A DNA stretch of 64,000 nt from Saturnia japonica (GCA_033032175.1 CM065328.1:9238690-9302689), one strand, 5' to 3'; shown: positions 10,791-22,984, counted from the first letter of the stretch. Notes: generated by a model from the sequence alone, not told the origin. Translations and numbers: made by a program.

Positions 10791-11995
10791 ATATAATTGC
10801 AACTATTTAGCAAAATACAGAAATATTGTTGTTGCATTTTATAAATATAACGGAAATTAAATTGTAAGTAGGTACAAAGTATAATTACAAATCTCAAATC
10901 TTTTCAAGAAGGATCAAAATTGTCTACGTTCAGTTTCTAACTTATTTCAAGTTACGTTTTAATCTGATCTCCCCAGCTCGATCGGTCCGTAGTAAATTGT
11001 ATAAATTTGAATTTTATTCAGTACGGTCACCAAAGCCAAAATCTTGAGAGCGTCGCTGCCCACTTCGAAGTTTGGTGCTCAGCCAAAACGCTTCAAAGTG
11101 GTTATATGGATGCCAAACGTTAATTCCGTCGATTGCCACCCACTAGTGTTCAGCTAAACTAAAGCCAAAGTACCTAAACTATTTAAGAATTCATTTTATT
11201 ACTAGATGAGCCATATGGTACCACGCGTATTAAATTTCAAGCACTCCCCACCTCGACTTCCAACTTACCCGTGTAGCCTGTCGTTGGTCGGACTTTCCGG
11301 ATTTCCCAGATTACTTGACGTTCAAGATTATTGCTTCACTACTTAAGGTCATCGCGTGGAATTATATAACCTAAAACCTTCGTTAGTAAATCTATACATA
11401 GTATAAAATGAAGTTGCTTCCCTCTCTCTGCCCCTTCGCTTAGATCTTTTAAACTACACATTAGATTTTAATATGGTTTTTACTAATATTTATAGAATTT
11501 TTACGGAAGTTTTAAATATACAATATAATCCAATTAAATTGTTGTATAGTAGAGAAAATTCAATTGTTTGTGATCAAGTCGTCAAAAATCATTTTTGGCC
11601 GCTTACATGGCTTAAGCTGGCTAAACTTTATGAGATATATCAAAATAATGTTGTAAAGAATTGTAGTTCTTCAAAAAGCCTGCATAAAAGTTCGGTATCG
11701 CATATGCCATCTCCTAAGGTTGCCTCACAGTAACCATTTTTATCTTCAACGTAATAATTAAATCTATTACGTTATTTGCGAAGCTAAATTCTCCAATTCA
11801 GTATTAATCTTTAGCCAGATAAGTTTGACAATTAACTTGGGCGTATAATGTAAATGAATACCGTAGAAGATTTCACGAATTCAAAATTACGCGCAAATTA
11901 AGAAATCCCTCTCAGCAAAACCAGTCGCGGGTGATTGGCCGGCACTCCCCACCTGTGATGAATTGCGCAGCGCGAACTAAGTGCAATATTCGTAA
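10791..11995. other. Unassigned AT-rich sequence
   Basis: An 86-codon plus-strand frame at 11473-11733 starts with ATG but has no recognisable motif, and its AT-driven composition (Asn, Ile, Lys, Tyr) matches non-coding sequence. Nothing else was seen. Confidence 0.35.
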
Positions 11996-12231
11996 ATAAC
12001 ATACCATCACGACTGTATCCCCTAAGTGTTAGGCAGAGGTATACAGCTACAGTTCGCCGAGTGAGTTTTATGTCTGATGTAATAGGAGACGAGCCTATTT
12101 TGTCATTAATCGGGCACAAAGCCAAACTCCGTGCGTATACTGATAATTTCATAGAAAATCCCAATAACCCTTTGCTCGACCTGAGAATCGAACCTAGGAC
12201 CTCGAGCATAGGATCACTACGCTAGAGGCAG
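11996..12231 (-). mobile_element. SINE-A, tRNA-headed
   Basis: On the minus strand the head reads 'ctgcctctagcgtagtgatc' with a B box 'ggttcgattct' (12182-12192), and the tail ends in 'ggtatgttattt'. It matches the copies at 40948-41168, 50645-50885 and 57518-57785. The A- and B-box spacing is that of a tRNA-derived RNA polymerase III promoter. The copy has diverged but is near full length. Confidence 0.8.
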
Positions 12232-12282
12232 CTATTTGACTGGTAGTTCTAGGGTTCAAGCACGGAGACCGCATAAAATGCG

Positions 12283-12500
12283 TCACCCGCAATGCGAGTT
12301 CGAATCGCTACAATAAACCTGAGCTCTCGGTGAAGGAAAGCATCGTAAACATCATATATTTTCTAATGCCCACCTGGATAACTCCACCAAGCATCTATAA
12401 GTGTGTTCCGACAGCTGCACTTGAGAGCCAGTCCCCCATTAAGCTTAGCATTTTACCATCTGGGGCAAAATTATCCCTTATCATTAGATTGCGACCAAAT
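12283..12500 (+). mobile_element. SINE-B copy, head degraded
   Basis: It has a B-box-like gcgagttcgaatcgc, then 'gagctctcggtgaaggaaag' and the tail 'cttatcattagattgcg', following the order in the full copy at 42345-42656. The tRNA-like head is poorly preserved. It lies about 50 bp from the SINE-A copy on the other strand. Confidence 0.75.
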
Positions 12501-12994
12501 ATTACGCATAAATTGAATAAAAAATATATTAACGCGTTCAAGCAAACAATCAAAAAAGACACTCACTTTTGGTATTAGTAGGAAATGAAATTCAAAGTAC
12601 TTAAACTCTTTAATTAATTAGTTAAACTTCACAGCATATTCTAGAAATTGTTATATAATTAGAATATAATTTTAAAGTGCCAATTAAGAAGTAGTGGGTA
12701 CATATTATAGTAAATTACATATTTTTATATCATTATAACTAACGGTAAGGATATGTGTGTATGTAAAGTATTTAAAAAGATGTGTAATAAGAAATGGAGG
12801 AGGGTGTGTGAGGATTTATTTTATTATTTCATGAACATGAACCATTTAGACGTGACAATGACTAAGTTAATTATTCAAGTGTTACTTAATTTCCATGGTT
12901 TCGCAAGATTTATCTTTAGGGTAATTATTATCTTTTGCTACTATTTTAATTAGGTTATTAACTATGCAGGTGTGATGATGTGCTTGTGAATTTG
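12501..12994. other. No feature seen
   Basis: AT-rich DNA immediately left of the mariner-type insertion. A 66-codon plus frame at 12753-12953 has no recognisable feature. Confidence 0.4.
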
Positions 12995-12996
12995 TA

Positions 12997-13031
12997 CAAG
13001 GTGTCCACAAAGGGTATCATCGGGTATTTGT
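12997..13031. repeat. Left terminal inverted repeat of the mariner-type element
   Basis: It starts caaggtgtccacaaagggta. Compared with the right repeat it has one substitution (c for g at position 11) and an extra atc. Confidence 0.95.
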
Positions 13032-13106
13032 AAGTTCAATGAAACAAAAATTATTTGTATGCAATAAAAAAGTTTATTGTTTATTATTAGCATATGAATT
13101 GGAGAA

Positions 13107-14183
13107 TTATTTGGAAACGATGATGTTATCCAAATGGTGACCGTTACGTTGCTGGCACTCTTCTAAACGGAAACGAAGATTGGCGATAACACGTTGACAC
13201 ATAGCTATCGATATTGCTGCCATTTCTGACCTGATGTTTTGCTTTAACTGGGTTAAATTCGTCGGATTGTTTTGATAAATCTTACTTTTAAGGTATCCCC
13301 ATGCAAAATAGTCAAGCGGGCTAAGGTCGGGGCTTCTGGGAGGACAGTTGATGTTACCCCTTCGCGAAATGACTTTATTAGGGAATAATTCGTTAACAAC
13401 TTCCATTGAGTCATTTGAGGTATGGCAAGTGGCCCCATATTGCTGGAACCACGTTCTTGAGTTGAAACCTGCAAACTCCTGCAACTCTGGGACCAAAAAA
13501 TTTCGCAACATATCGCAATAACGGTCACTATTCACATTAATTGCTCGGCCTCGTTGATCTTCATGAAAATAAGGACCAATTATGCCTTTAGCAGACATAG
13601 CGGCCCAAACAACGACCTTTGGGCTATGCAGGGGTCGTTCATGCTTTCGTCTCGGATTCTCCACTGCCCAGTACCGACAATTCTGCTTATTAACATGACC
13701 ATTCAGGTGAAAATTTGCTTCGTCACTGAACAGTATGTTGTTAAATCGCTGCAGCATTTCGTTCGCAAAATTCAGTCGATTAGCATAGTCCGTATCCTTC
13801 AATTCTTGAACCAATTGAATTTTATAGGCTTTTAGATGTAAGTCTTTCTTTAAAATCGAATGTAAAGACGATTTTTTGATGTTCAACGCTTGGCTTCGCT
13901 TTCGGATGGATAAAGACGGATTTTGACGAACCGACGCCTCAACTTCTTCAATTGTTTCTTCATCGCGAACTGAACGAGGACGACCAGAGTTTTGAATTTT
14001 TACTGTCACACCTGTATTCTCGAACATCCTGATCCATTTCCTAATGCTATCGTTACTTGGCGCGTGGCGTGTACGATATTCCGCACGATAGAGACGTTCA
14101 GCAGTCATTATTGAATCACCATTACGATAATACGCTCGTACGCAAAATGCGCGATGCGTCCCCGAGTACTGTTCTATCGTGAC
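13107..14183 (-). pseudogene. Tc1/mariner transposase, catalytic Asp replaced by Tyr
   Basis: An uninterrupted frame of about 358 codons encodes a DDE/D transposase. The N-terminal helix-turn-helix segment starts around HRAFCVRAYYRNGDS, followed by a GRPRSV linker and the RNase H-like catalytic core. The first acidic residue is in LFSDEANFH (13722-13724) and the third in PRSPDLSPLDYF (13326-13328). The second, expected in the QQDGA motif, is QQYGATCHT: codon 13437-13439 is TAT where GAT is expected. The spacing between the second and third sites is 36 residues. Loss of this metal ligand should abolish cleavage. No ATG precedes the conserved N-terminus; the frame is open back past the right TIR, and the first ATG (14106-14108) falls inside the DNA-binding region, so the original start is probably lost too. 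The stop is TAA at 13107-13109. Confidence 0.92.
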
Positions 14184-14261
14184 TAAAACTCCACAAAATG
14201 GCGAACGCCACGAACCCCTCCCCACACCCTTTAGACGCCCCGTTTCGAATATGGCGCGAAA

Positions 14262-14293
14262 ACAAATACCCGATACCCTTTCTGGACACCTTG
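14262..14293. repeat. Right terminal inverted repeat of the mariner-type element
   Basis: Reading inward on the minus strand it starts caaggtgtccagaaagggta. It is 32 bp and pairs with 12997-13031. Confidence 0.95.
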
Positions 14294-14295
14294 TA

Positions 14296-16324
14296 TAATA
14301 ACGCAACTATATAGACGATGTAACTTATTCTAAGCAGAACGTAAGTCAGTAGTAACACGTAACTGGCTATGGTTAAACTTATAGAGTGCCTATACATGAA
14401 TCAGTGATTGTGGAAGCATTTTCAATATTGGTTTACAAAACGTATGGCATTATTTCTATGATTAATCGACAGTTATTGTTCTGGTGAGTATGGTGGGTGA
14501 CGGAGAGTTTCCAGTCGTAAATCTTGCAGCTTTGAGACGATCCTTCGTGTAGTATGTGGACTAGAATAATAAAATTCACAAATGTTTGGTCTTTGACAGT
14601 GAGCTTGTACATCTTCATTTGCAATTCTTCACAGTATTTCAATTACTGCAGTAATTGGTGTACCAGGTCTCAAGAAGCTGTAAAGAACAATGCCAGTACA
14701 GATCCACTATACATTGACAAGTAGCTTTTTTGATTTAATTTATGTTTGTGACATGGTTTAACTCCCTATCTTGTGTCAACCAGAGCATCACAGCGACGGA
14801 CGCTTTCAATTATTACTCAGGATCCTCTTTTCATTACAAGTGATAATCCGATTCACACTCATATGTGTGCCTAATCAACAAGTTAAGGCAAAATTCGCCG
14901 TGATTTTGTTGTTGTAGTTCCATAAATTTATACAGTATCCACTTTTCAAGCTCTTTTAACTTTCTTTTTTGATATAAATGATTCAATATCTTTTTTATCA
15001 CTTACGTTGAAGGTTGCTGCTAATTCTCACGAGCCTTGAGATGAATCTGCTGCCACTATAGCTTTCAATTCAACGTTATCGACTTTCGTTTCTGGTCTTT
15101 GTCAGGTCTCATCATTGTTGAGATCAAACTTTCCAAAATGGAAGCAGTACCAAAACAAATACGAATCGAGCGTTTACTTGTGGTACCTGGTCTTTCGCTG
15201 ATATAGTAAGCTGTCTTTGCTTCATTGGTGCCACGACGATACTTATATCCAAAAATAAAGCACAATTTTTCACACAGAATCCGATATCGAAAAAATTTAA
15301 CGGCGCGAAAACAAATGAAAAACTAATTTATGAAATGTTCTAGCTATATTCTAAGTTATTAGAATGTGGAGTTCTAAGTATCTTTACTCCAGTTAGTATT
15401 AAAAATCAGCTAATTCGTAGTTAAGCACCCAAATAATGTAAATAGCTTGGTAAAATCAATATCGTTTCACAACAAAATAATACGTTTTAAAATTCTCGTT
15501 AGTCTTATGAAGTTAGAATTAGGTCTTCCAGTTCATAATTGAATTGTGTTTGACCTAATGAGAAATATAAATCTCAATTCGTTTTGGGCTTGACCCAATT
15601 ACACGCGTAAATTACGGCCCCAAATCGACATATAATTAGCATTAGTTTACCGTCGAAAATTGTGACATTTTACTGGAAGTATCAAAAATATTATAAATAA
15701 ATAGGTACCCTTGTACATAATATCTGTTAGCCAGCACATTGTTCGGGTGGTTTACCGTCGCTTCTGTTTTCTGTCTACACAATAATGCCATACACACTTC
15801 GTTGAGAGTTATAACAGGAATATCATAAGTTATTGCTTTCGTAACCCTAACATTGGTAAATGTTAACTCAGCTGAAAAATCGTTACATTAGGGATTTTAT
15901 CTTTTTCGTAAGTCAACGGGGTTCTTTATATTTTCATCTTGTGTGTTATTTTGTTCTTCTATTGTGGCATTTCTGATAATTAAGTAGAATTGATATAACA
16001 CGGGACAACTTGTTTTATATATTTCTGCCGAATTCTGAAATTGATTTCAAATTTTAAACGGGGTGCTATTTAACTGCTAAGGTTTATTTATTTAGCCGAA
16101 AAGCGTCCGTGTGGCTGGACATATATCATCACCACAACAACTGGTTCTGCGTTCATTACAATACTATGTGTATAATAATTATTATATTATTAACATATCG
16201 CATACAAAATTCAACTTTTGAGACTATCAGTTATTCCATTCGGTTTTACTACGGAAAAAGCATTTTAACGCAATAGACTAATTTTTTTTTTAATACAAAA
16301 TTTATAGTTACTCTCCCTGATGGT
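14296..16324. other. Unassigned AT-rich sequence
   Basis: No coding sequence, RNA gene or repeat family recognised. Short frames at 14433-14642 and 15065-15265 (minus) have no family features. Confidence 0.4.
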
Positions 16325-16610
16325 GAGCATAGTACAATCTTAACACAACAGCGACCACCGTAAGATCGTAATCAATCGACGGTAGCCGCAGTCTGTCATA
16401 TGCACAGACTGATCCCGAAACGCGACATGCAAAAGCATGTCAGCATGACTAACTTTTCACCACATATTTATGGTGGTCGCAACCCAGTCGGGCTGTACAG
16501 CCCTACCACCCCGCTATGCCATTTCCTCGTTTGTTAATCAACAGGGTGCACCACGTGTAGATGATGTTGACTTGGGCGTCTCAGCTTTGAAGATGTAATT
16601 CGACACCCCT
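16325..16610 (+). repeat. Dispersed repeat family D
   Basis: It shares 'gcgaccaccgtaagatcgta', 'gatcccgaaacgcgac', 'cttttcaccacatatttatg' and 'acccagtcgggctgtac' with copies at 53400-53790 (plus) and, inverted, 25620-25950. No protein and no clear ends were seen. The class is unknown. Confidence 0.8.
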
Positions 16611-16644
16611 TACACCCGTCATTACCTTACCTCTCGTTCTATCA

Positions 16645-16910
16645 GTAATACGTGTTAACAAGCTAAATAATTAAAAAGGAAACAAAAACAATATTGCAAC
16701 AAATTGCAATTTTTTTTGCTTTTTATTGCTTTACTATACTTCGTATTTGAATGTAGCCTATGTCACTCCCACTATTAAGACGAAACTAACGACACCTCGT
16801 GTGCTAAAATCCGTCAAGCCTTTTAGGCTACAGAGCGTGTCAAATAAATAGACATACATACACTCGAAAAACATAATCCTTTTTCGTAGTTGGGTAAAAA
16901 AAAAAGGCAT
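16645..16910 (+). repeat. Dispersed repeat family J
   Basis: It aligns with 48560-48875: shared 'aagctaaataattaaaaagg', 'gacacctcgt.tgctaaaatc', 'ttaggctacagagcgtg' and 'acatacactcgaaaaa', ending in a gggtaaaaa run. In both places it lies near other repeats. Confidence 0.8.
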
Positions 16911-17734
16911 GATACGCTACTTGTATGCGACACAAAACTTTTCTTCTCATTTGTTATTGCAATACTTATGGTTATAACTTACATAGTTATCAGATGCTAA
17001 CACTCACACACAGATATATAGAATAAATATGAATATATTAAATCCAATAAAAATTTTAATGTAGCAGCAGATATGAGTAAGTATCATACATATGTATTTT
17101 CATTTACACGTCACGTCTGATATATTCAGATATATAAAACAAAGGTTTCTCTCAAGTCTTGAGTGAGTTATACGGAACAGTGACAAATGCTATCACATGC
17201 TGTCTGTTTGCGAAATTACACCACATAAATTTTTGTATGTTCATAATACGAAGGCTTGCATGATATATCCACAGTACGTAAATTGTTACCTACTTTAAAT
17301 TATGGTATAGTCAGCAAACGAACTTTTCGACTATCAATTATTATTTAAAACAAATTATACTAAAAACATTATCAAAACGTGAAAAAAACATTATGCACGA
17401 CTAAATCCTAAATAACTTCCACTACATTAAAATGATTTTTGTAAATTTTCGTATTTTTATCCTTACTGCATGCAGCGTTACTTTCTATTTTATATACTTA
17501 AAATTAGAGTAGACCTAAATAATAAAACAAAGAACTCGAAAATAATTCGAATTGATCGAACGCCATTGTATATTTAATTTATCACTTTCTTTTTTAATTT
17601 CGATTAATTATAAATTAATTATAATTCCTACATTATTACTGCAGCAACAAGCAACAAAGAATATTCTGGAAGAATTAATCTTGTTGTTCCAATTTAGGTT
17701 ATGCTACATCTCTAAAATAAACATGTCTCTGTGA
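16911..17734. other. AT-rich sequence, no feature seen
   Basis: No gene or repeat recognised before the LINE remnant. Confidence 0.45.
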
Positions 17735-19064
17735 GGAACATGTGAAACCATCTTCTCAGTTCGCCAACTGGTTGAGAAGAGCAAAGAACAAGATCGGCCA
17801 TTGTTCCTATGTTTCGTTAACCTTGAAAAAGCGTTTGATAGTTTCCCTCGTGAAAGGCTGTGGGTGGTTTTGTCTAAAATTCGTTGCCCTGATAAATTTG
17901 TGAGAGTGTTACGACTTCTACATGATGACATGGCGTGTTACATATTTAGTAATGGTGAGCAGTTAGAGTTTTTTTTTCTATCTCCTGTGGTGTCAAACAG
18001 GGCTGCGTCCTTGCACCGACTCTTTTTGCATTATACTTCTTTGCTGTAATTCGAAAAACCTTAACATTCCGTATGTATGGCGAACTTTTCAATATTGCAA
18101 GGTTGAAATCCCTCACTACAGTTTCTTATACCACTATTATAGATATTATGTATGCGGATGATTTGTGCTTTGTTGAAGATACGTTGGAAAATTTGCAAAG
18201 CCTATCTCACTCAGGTCTTGACGAAATATGTGTTAAGTTTGGCTTTAAGATAAACGTCAAGAAGACTGAAGTAATGACAGTGAAAGCTTATAGCAGCGTG
18301 GTCCCCGATATAACAATTGGTGAGGAAATTCTTAAATTAGTGGAGAAATTTAAGTACATTTAAGTGTGACCTTAGATAACGAAATAAACAGCAGGATTGG
18401 AGCTGCCACTGCAACTTTTGGTAAATTGCGGTCAAAAGTATTTCGTTCACATGACCTCAAACTATCCACTAAGATCAGTGTGTATATGGCCACTATTTTG
18501 CCAAATCTTTTCCACTCCTCTGAGAAGTGGGTTTTGTACCGGAAGCACATTCGAATACTTGACAGATTTTATCTTAAATTTTTACGGGATATCATGAACA
18601 TCAGATGATCGAACCGAGTTCAGAACTCTAATGTACTGAGGCGTGCAAATGTCGGCGGCATTTAAATGTATCTGATGCGAACGGCAGCTACGTTGGTGCG
18701 GACACGTGTCTCGTATGCCGAAAAGTAGAGTGGCGAAGCGCATCTACTTCAGTACCTCGGATATAAAAGTATGTTCTAAAAAGACACATGAAGCGATGCG
18801 AAATAGAGCCCTTTCAGTGGCAGACAAAAGCAGCACAATGCAATCAATGGAGACACCTTGTTCAGTTACAGGCAAACGCCTTTGAAACTCAGCGCTGTGA
18901 TAACCTCGATAAAAGAGGAGGCGATTTGAAGACCAGACCATCTGTGGTCATACCTTACAGGTTATGTTGGTGGTGTTTTAACATGCCCGAAATGCACTCG
19001 TACGTTCATCAACAAAATTTGGTACATTAGTCACTACAAAGCACATCAAAGGGCAGAACAGTAA
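17735..19064 (+). pseudogene. LINE ORF2 remnant: RT domain to C2H2 tail
   Basis: A non-LTR retrotransposon reverse transcriptase spread over three frames. Frame one (17735-17980) has VEKSKEQD and FVNLEKAFDSFPRERLW, the first catalytic-aspartate region. A slip at a run of T near 17970-17978 moves to a second frame (17983-18360) with GVKQGCVLAPTLFALYF, the catalytic box MYADDLC (YADD at 18151-18162) and FGFKINVKKTEVM. A second slip near 18360 leads to a third frame with [13 protein letters not shown], then after more damage RQLRWCGHVSRMPK and NQWRHLV. The last piece, TCPKCTRTF with H-x3-H and a stop at 19062-19064, is a C2H2-type finger that closes this LINE type. There is no endonuclease domain, so the copy is 5'-truncated and dead. 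Confidence 0.9.
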
Positions 19065-19385
19065 TGTCCTGGTTAAGTTATTTTGTACATATCCAGGAAA
19101 TCAAAAGTCGCTGTAGCCGAAATCAGGCCAGGATGACACACACAAAATAAACATTTGACATGTATCATGCAAACCTTCTTAGGATGAACAAAGTATAGTC
19201 ATAAAATATTGGCACCAGCGGAGAAGTTTCAAGTAGATTTTGTGCTTAGGTGTGAAATTCAGGCCTTGTTCTCCCCAAACATATAAGTTCTTGGAGACCG
19301 ATTTTCCTGTGACGGAAGGCTGCTGGAAGAGATTGGATGCGGAAAGTCAGTGATCGGATCCAACGGTGAACCTTGGGGTTGATGA
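19065..19385. other. Possible LINE 3' UTR
   Basis: It follows the LINE stop directly with no new feature. It may be the element's 3' untranslated region, but no poly-A or tandem tail is visible. Confidence 0.3.
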
Positions 19386-19778
19386 TGTTGAAATATTGAG
19401 TTCGTCTACAAAAATCATTCTGAGATATTATATTGAATTTGTTTTATTCTGAAAGTAAAAGTTTCCTTTTAAGTAACATTTGGTGAACACATTTTTACCC
19501 TTGAAAAAAGGTTTTATTTTATTATTTTGGAGAAAGATAGTTTAAATCACTTGAAGTACGAGTCATAAAAACTAGGTAGAATACGAGTATTGTATAGACT
19601 GCATAAACACCAAATGTTACACGATGTAAAAAGGACAACTGTAGAAATATAGTTGTAAGCAGTTAGTTCTCTCTGATCCTTGATGGTGTTAAGACACACT
19701 TCCGAAAACTCTATTTCAATAAATAAAAATCTTCCAATGAATAAAATCTTCAATCATTATAAAGAATAAACTGTCACA
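19386..19778 (-). repeat. Inverted duplicate, copy 2
   Basis: Reverse-complement partner of 4211-4589. Visible differences are about ten substitutions, a one-base length change in a T run, and a patch near 19425-19460 where this copy has about a dozen extra bases. The same 65-codon frame is open. Flanks do not match copy 1. Confidence 0.85.
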
Positions 19779-22700
19779 ATCCCAAACAATCCCAAATCCC
19801 AACAGATGATGATGATAGATTTTCAGCTTGGGGAGCGTAAATATATGTAACTGATTAGATCGCGATCTGCGAATACCTGCGACAACATGCTGGAAAGCCT
19901 GTGACAGTTCCTAATAGGCACCTATTATAAAGGACACTAATCACAAAATGCCATTAAAGAAATTTTATGCCATTGCATAATAAGTTGATAGGCTATCTAA
20001 ACAATAAAATATATAATTTTTTTAAACGTGAAAAATTTTTTTTACCTGTTTTGAAGATTTTATGTAAGAATTATCCACGTGATAAAATTACGAGACGCAA
20101 ATAAGATTACTGCATAATAAACACAAACAAATAATAACAACAAACAATGTAAGTTACTTGAAATTATCTAATTTGAAGACCCTTAAACCAAAAGTCTTAT
20201 TTGTTCTGAGCGATTCTGGTCTGGTGGATTTGGTCACCCTAACTTAATTTACTAAAATCTATTCGTAAACATTGTCTTCGAGTAAGTTAGAGGAGACAAT
20301 GCTAAGCACTCAGAGAGAAAAGTACCTACCCGCATATTTTATGTTTTAAAAATATATCATATTATTGCTTTTTATTAAAATAAAACTATATACTTTGTAG
20401 CACCGTTTACTGGTTTTATTTTAAAGTAGTAGGAGTCATCGCCTCACGGCTAAATTATATAGATATTTATTTGTTTATAGTTATGATCCTTATATAGAGC
20501 TTAGTATTGATATTGTTTGCGTATATTTAATACTTTTGTCTCTCTTTTATTACGGTGACAAAAATATAAACATATAAATTGTTTAAAACAATTTTGCAAG
20601 TTTTATACTCCCAGATTATTTTGGAACACCCATCATACAGGTAAAGGACACTTCCAACATCAACCGGTGTTTATCCAGCAGGTAATGAGCACCACGCACT
20701 TGATAACCAACCAGTAAAAGAGACTTTCTTTTGAATTATCTCATTTTGGAATCAGACAACGTGTATCCAGCTGCCAAAAACTAAAACTTGCATAACAGCA
20801 TAGAGCTGTCACTATGAGATGCTACAATTTAAAAAAGTAAGATGACTTCTGCTTTAATTATAATATTAGGCAATTAGATAGGTAAAGTTTAATACTAATA
20901 ATTAGCATTTATTTATAAAAAAATTACTTTATATTATATCATTATTATGTCAGCTATTTAAACAGTTTTTACATTTTAACATTTCATCAAAGTATATAGT
21001 TAAAAAAAATAAAAAATACGCTATTATTAGCATGCACTAAAAATTACCATCACTAGACCCGCGTTACAAAGGCCAATCTAATGGACTCGTCAAAAAAAAC
21101 CTATGAGCCTAAATTCGAGGGGTTTGCTAGTAGCCACTGAAGAGTTTCACTACCCACCTTCTATTTCCATCATAAGATTAACTCCAAAATACCAAATTAT
21201 AGTTTTGTTATCAAAATTACATATACTTACATACAAAGTTTCATTTTGATCAAACCAGAAGTAGGTTAAAATTGATTTCTAAGATTAGATTACATTGTTT
21301 GTTAGTTACAAATGAAGTTAAGAAAAGCGTGTTAATAAAATTAACAATTTAGTTATTTCAGTTTTAATATTTTTGTAAGTTAGGCCGCTCTCTTGTTGAG
21401 CGACTGAAACTAAATGAACAAAAAGGGAATGTTCTTTAGACGTTTTTTTACCCTTGACATCATCAGCCAGAGTAAAACTGACTTTAGTTATTCTACGAAA
21501 GCCCCCACATCTCGCGGTTAAGCTAACATAATTTACTCTGTAAGCTTTAATTTGTAGATGGCGTTTCGGATGCTGGCAACTTTTGCTAACTATACGTTTT
21601 TTTATCATTAAAATAGCTTACGGTTGATATTTACAGTAAATTTTGATCTATACTTTTTTTCGTATAGGTACTTAAAGCTAACTCGAACACTCGAACGATA
21701 TTATTATACTAAATACTAGATTTAGCACTCAGAACTATCACTCAAGTGTCCAAATGAATAGTGATTATTATACCATGTTTATGTAAGAAAATATGTGAGG
21801 ATAAAAATACTGTCGCTAAGAAAGACCATAATATTATATATTGATACTAGCTAACTTATATTATTTAAAAGACATAAAGGCATACAAAAATGTTAAGTTT
21901 TGCAATCGTTTAGTTGGACACAATTGTCTTTTGCAAGAAAGTGTTATACTTTCTCTCATCTCTACAAAAGGCATGTCTTGAGCATAAAAACAATAAGATT
22001 TATTTAAAAGAAAATTATTTTAAAAGTTGCGTTCTTCAATTTTACTTTTTAATACAGTTTCAAGCGACGCTGCGGTATGCCGTAAGTGGTCTAAAATTAG
22101 TTTCCATAAAAACTGATTACTTCAATAATGGAGGGAATACTGAGCGCCCATTCAGACCTAATTCCATGATAATTTTATCAAGAGCGGTTTATTATTTCTA
22201 CCGTTATTTCCCTCGTTCTGTTGTTTTAGTAGATCTTTGTCCATTTCATCTATGTCTGGGATATAATTGTTGTAATATTTTTGTGCCTGTTGCCGTTTTA
22301 TAACTCTTTCATCATATTTATGTGTTTGTGCGAGTATGTGTGTGTAAGCTTACGAAATAAAGTGATTTTTTAAATATGATTCAAAATCCAACAAGTATTA
22401 CTCAGTGGGTAACATTTATGTAAAGGTCATGAATGTGCTCCGAAATCATAGCACTCGATAATCATATCATCTGAATATATATAAAGATAATAACAATAAT
22501 GAAATTAAACTTTATGTAAACCTGGCTTTATGTAAACCTAATATTTCGCACATTATAGAATACAAACAATCTAACACCTGTCATGTTAGCTAATCAGTTA
22601 GTTAACATATGGCACCTCCAACATGTTGCATAAATATATTTTCTATTGATAGTATTCCTAATGAAAAAGATTTTTAATCATTATTTTAATGAAAACATTA

Positions 22701-22984
22701 ATTTTAATCTAGTTTTCTTTGTTAAATAGCGAAGAACATAAGCTTTAAAATGATATTTGAATAATTATTTCTGATGAACTATTAACGGAAATATGGCGTT
22801 GCCAGGAAAAAACATTGAGGAATAATATTATATGGTCATATAAATATCATCATTTTACAGCAAATTATACGATACCTGAAGAATAGTTAAACGATTATTG
22901 TATTGTATGAATAATAAAGGATGTATGAAATAGTATCAGGTATCAGGTTTACGCGGACTAAGTTCCGTAACTTCACATATATAT
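19779..22984. other. Unassigned AT-rich sequence
   Basis: No supported gene. A 129-codon plus frame at 21914-22303 lacks an ATG at its 5' end and has no recognisable domain. A 96-codon minus frame at 21318-21608 is also unrecognised. If the dpr-like gene continues downstream, this stretch is probably its intron, but no second Ig-domain exon could be found here. Confidence 0.4.

Larger units (their letters stand above)
12997..14293 (-). mobile_element. Tc1/mariner-superfamily element, complete ends
   Basis: The element is 1,297 bp and is flanked by TA at 12995-12996 and 14294-14295, the target-site duplication of this superfamily. Terminal inverted repeats run 12997-13031 and 14262-14293. They agree except for one substitution and a 3-bp insertion (atc) in the left repeat. 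It contains one minus-strand transposase frame filling most of the interior. Near-identical ends and an open frame suggest a fairly recent insertion. Confidence 0.95.

Noticed and set aside
11473..11733. 86-codon ATG frame as a gene
   Set aside because: No family features or supporting context; AT-driven composition.
13107..14306. A 399-codon transposase using the TTG at 14304-14306
   Set aside because: That start lies outside the element, past its TIR and TA duplication; conserved sequence begins near 14183.
21318..21608. Possible second Ig-domain exon of the dpr-like gene
   Set aside because: It is on the right strand and in the right direction, but lacks the Ig cysteine/tryptophan pattern, and its start phase cannot be matched.
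21914..22303. 129-codon frame as a gene
   Set aside because: No ATG at its 5' end, no recognisable domain, and composition like the surrounding AT-rich DNA.
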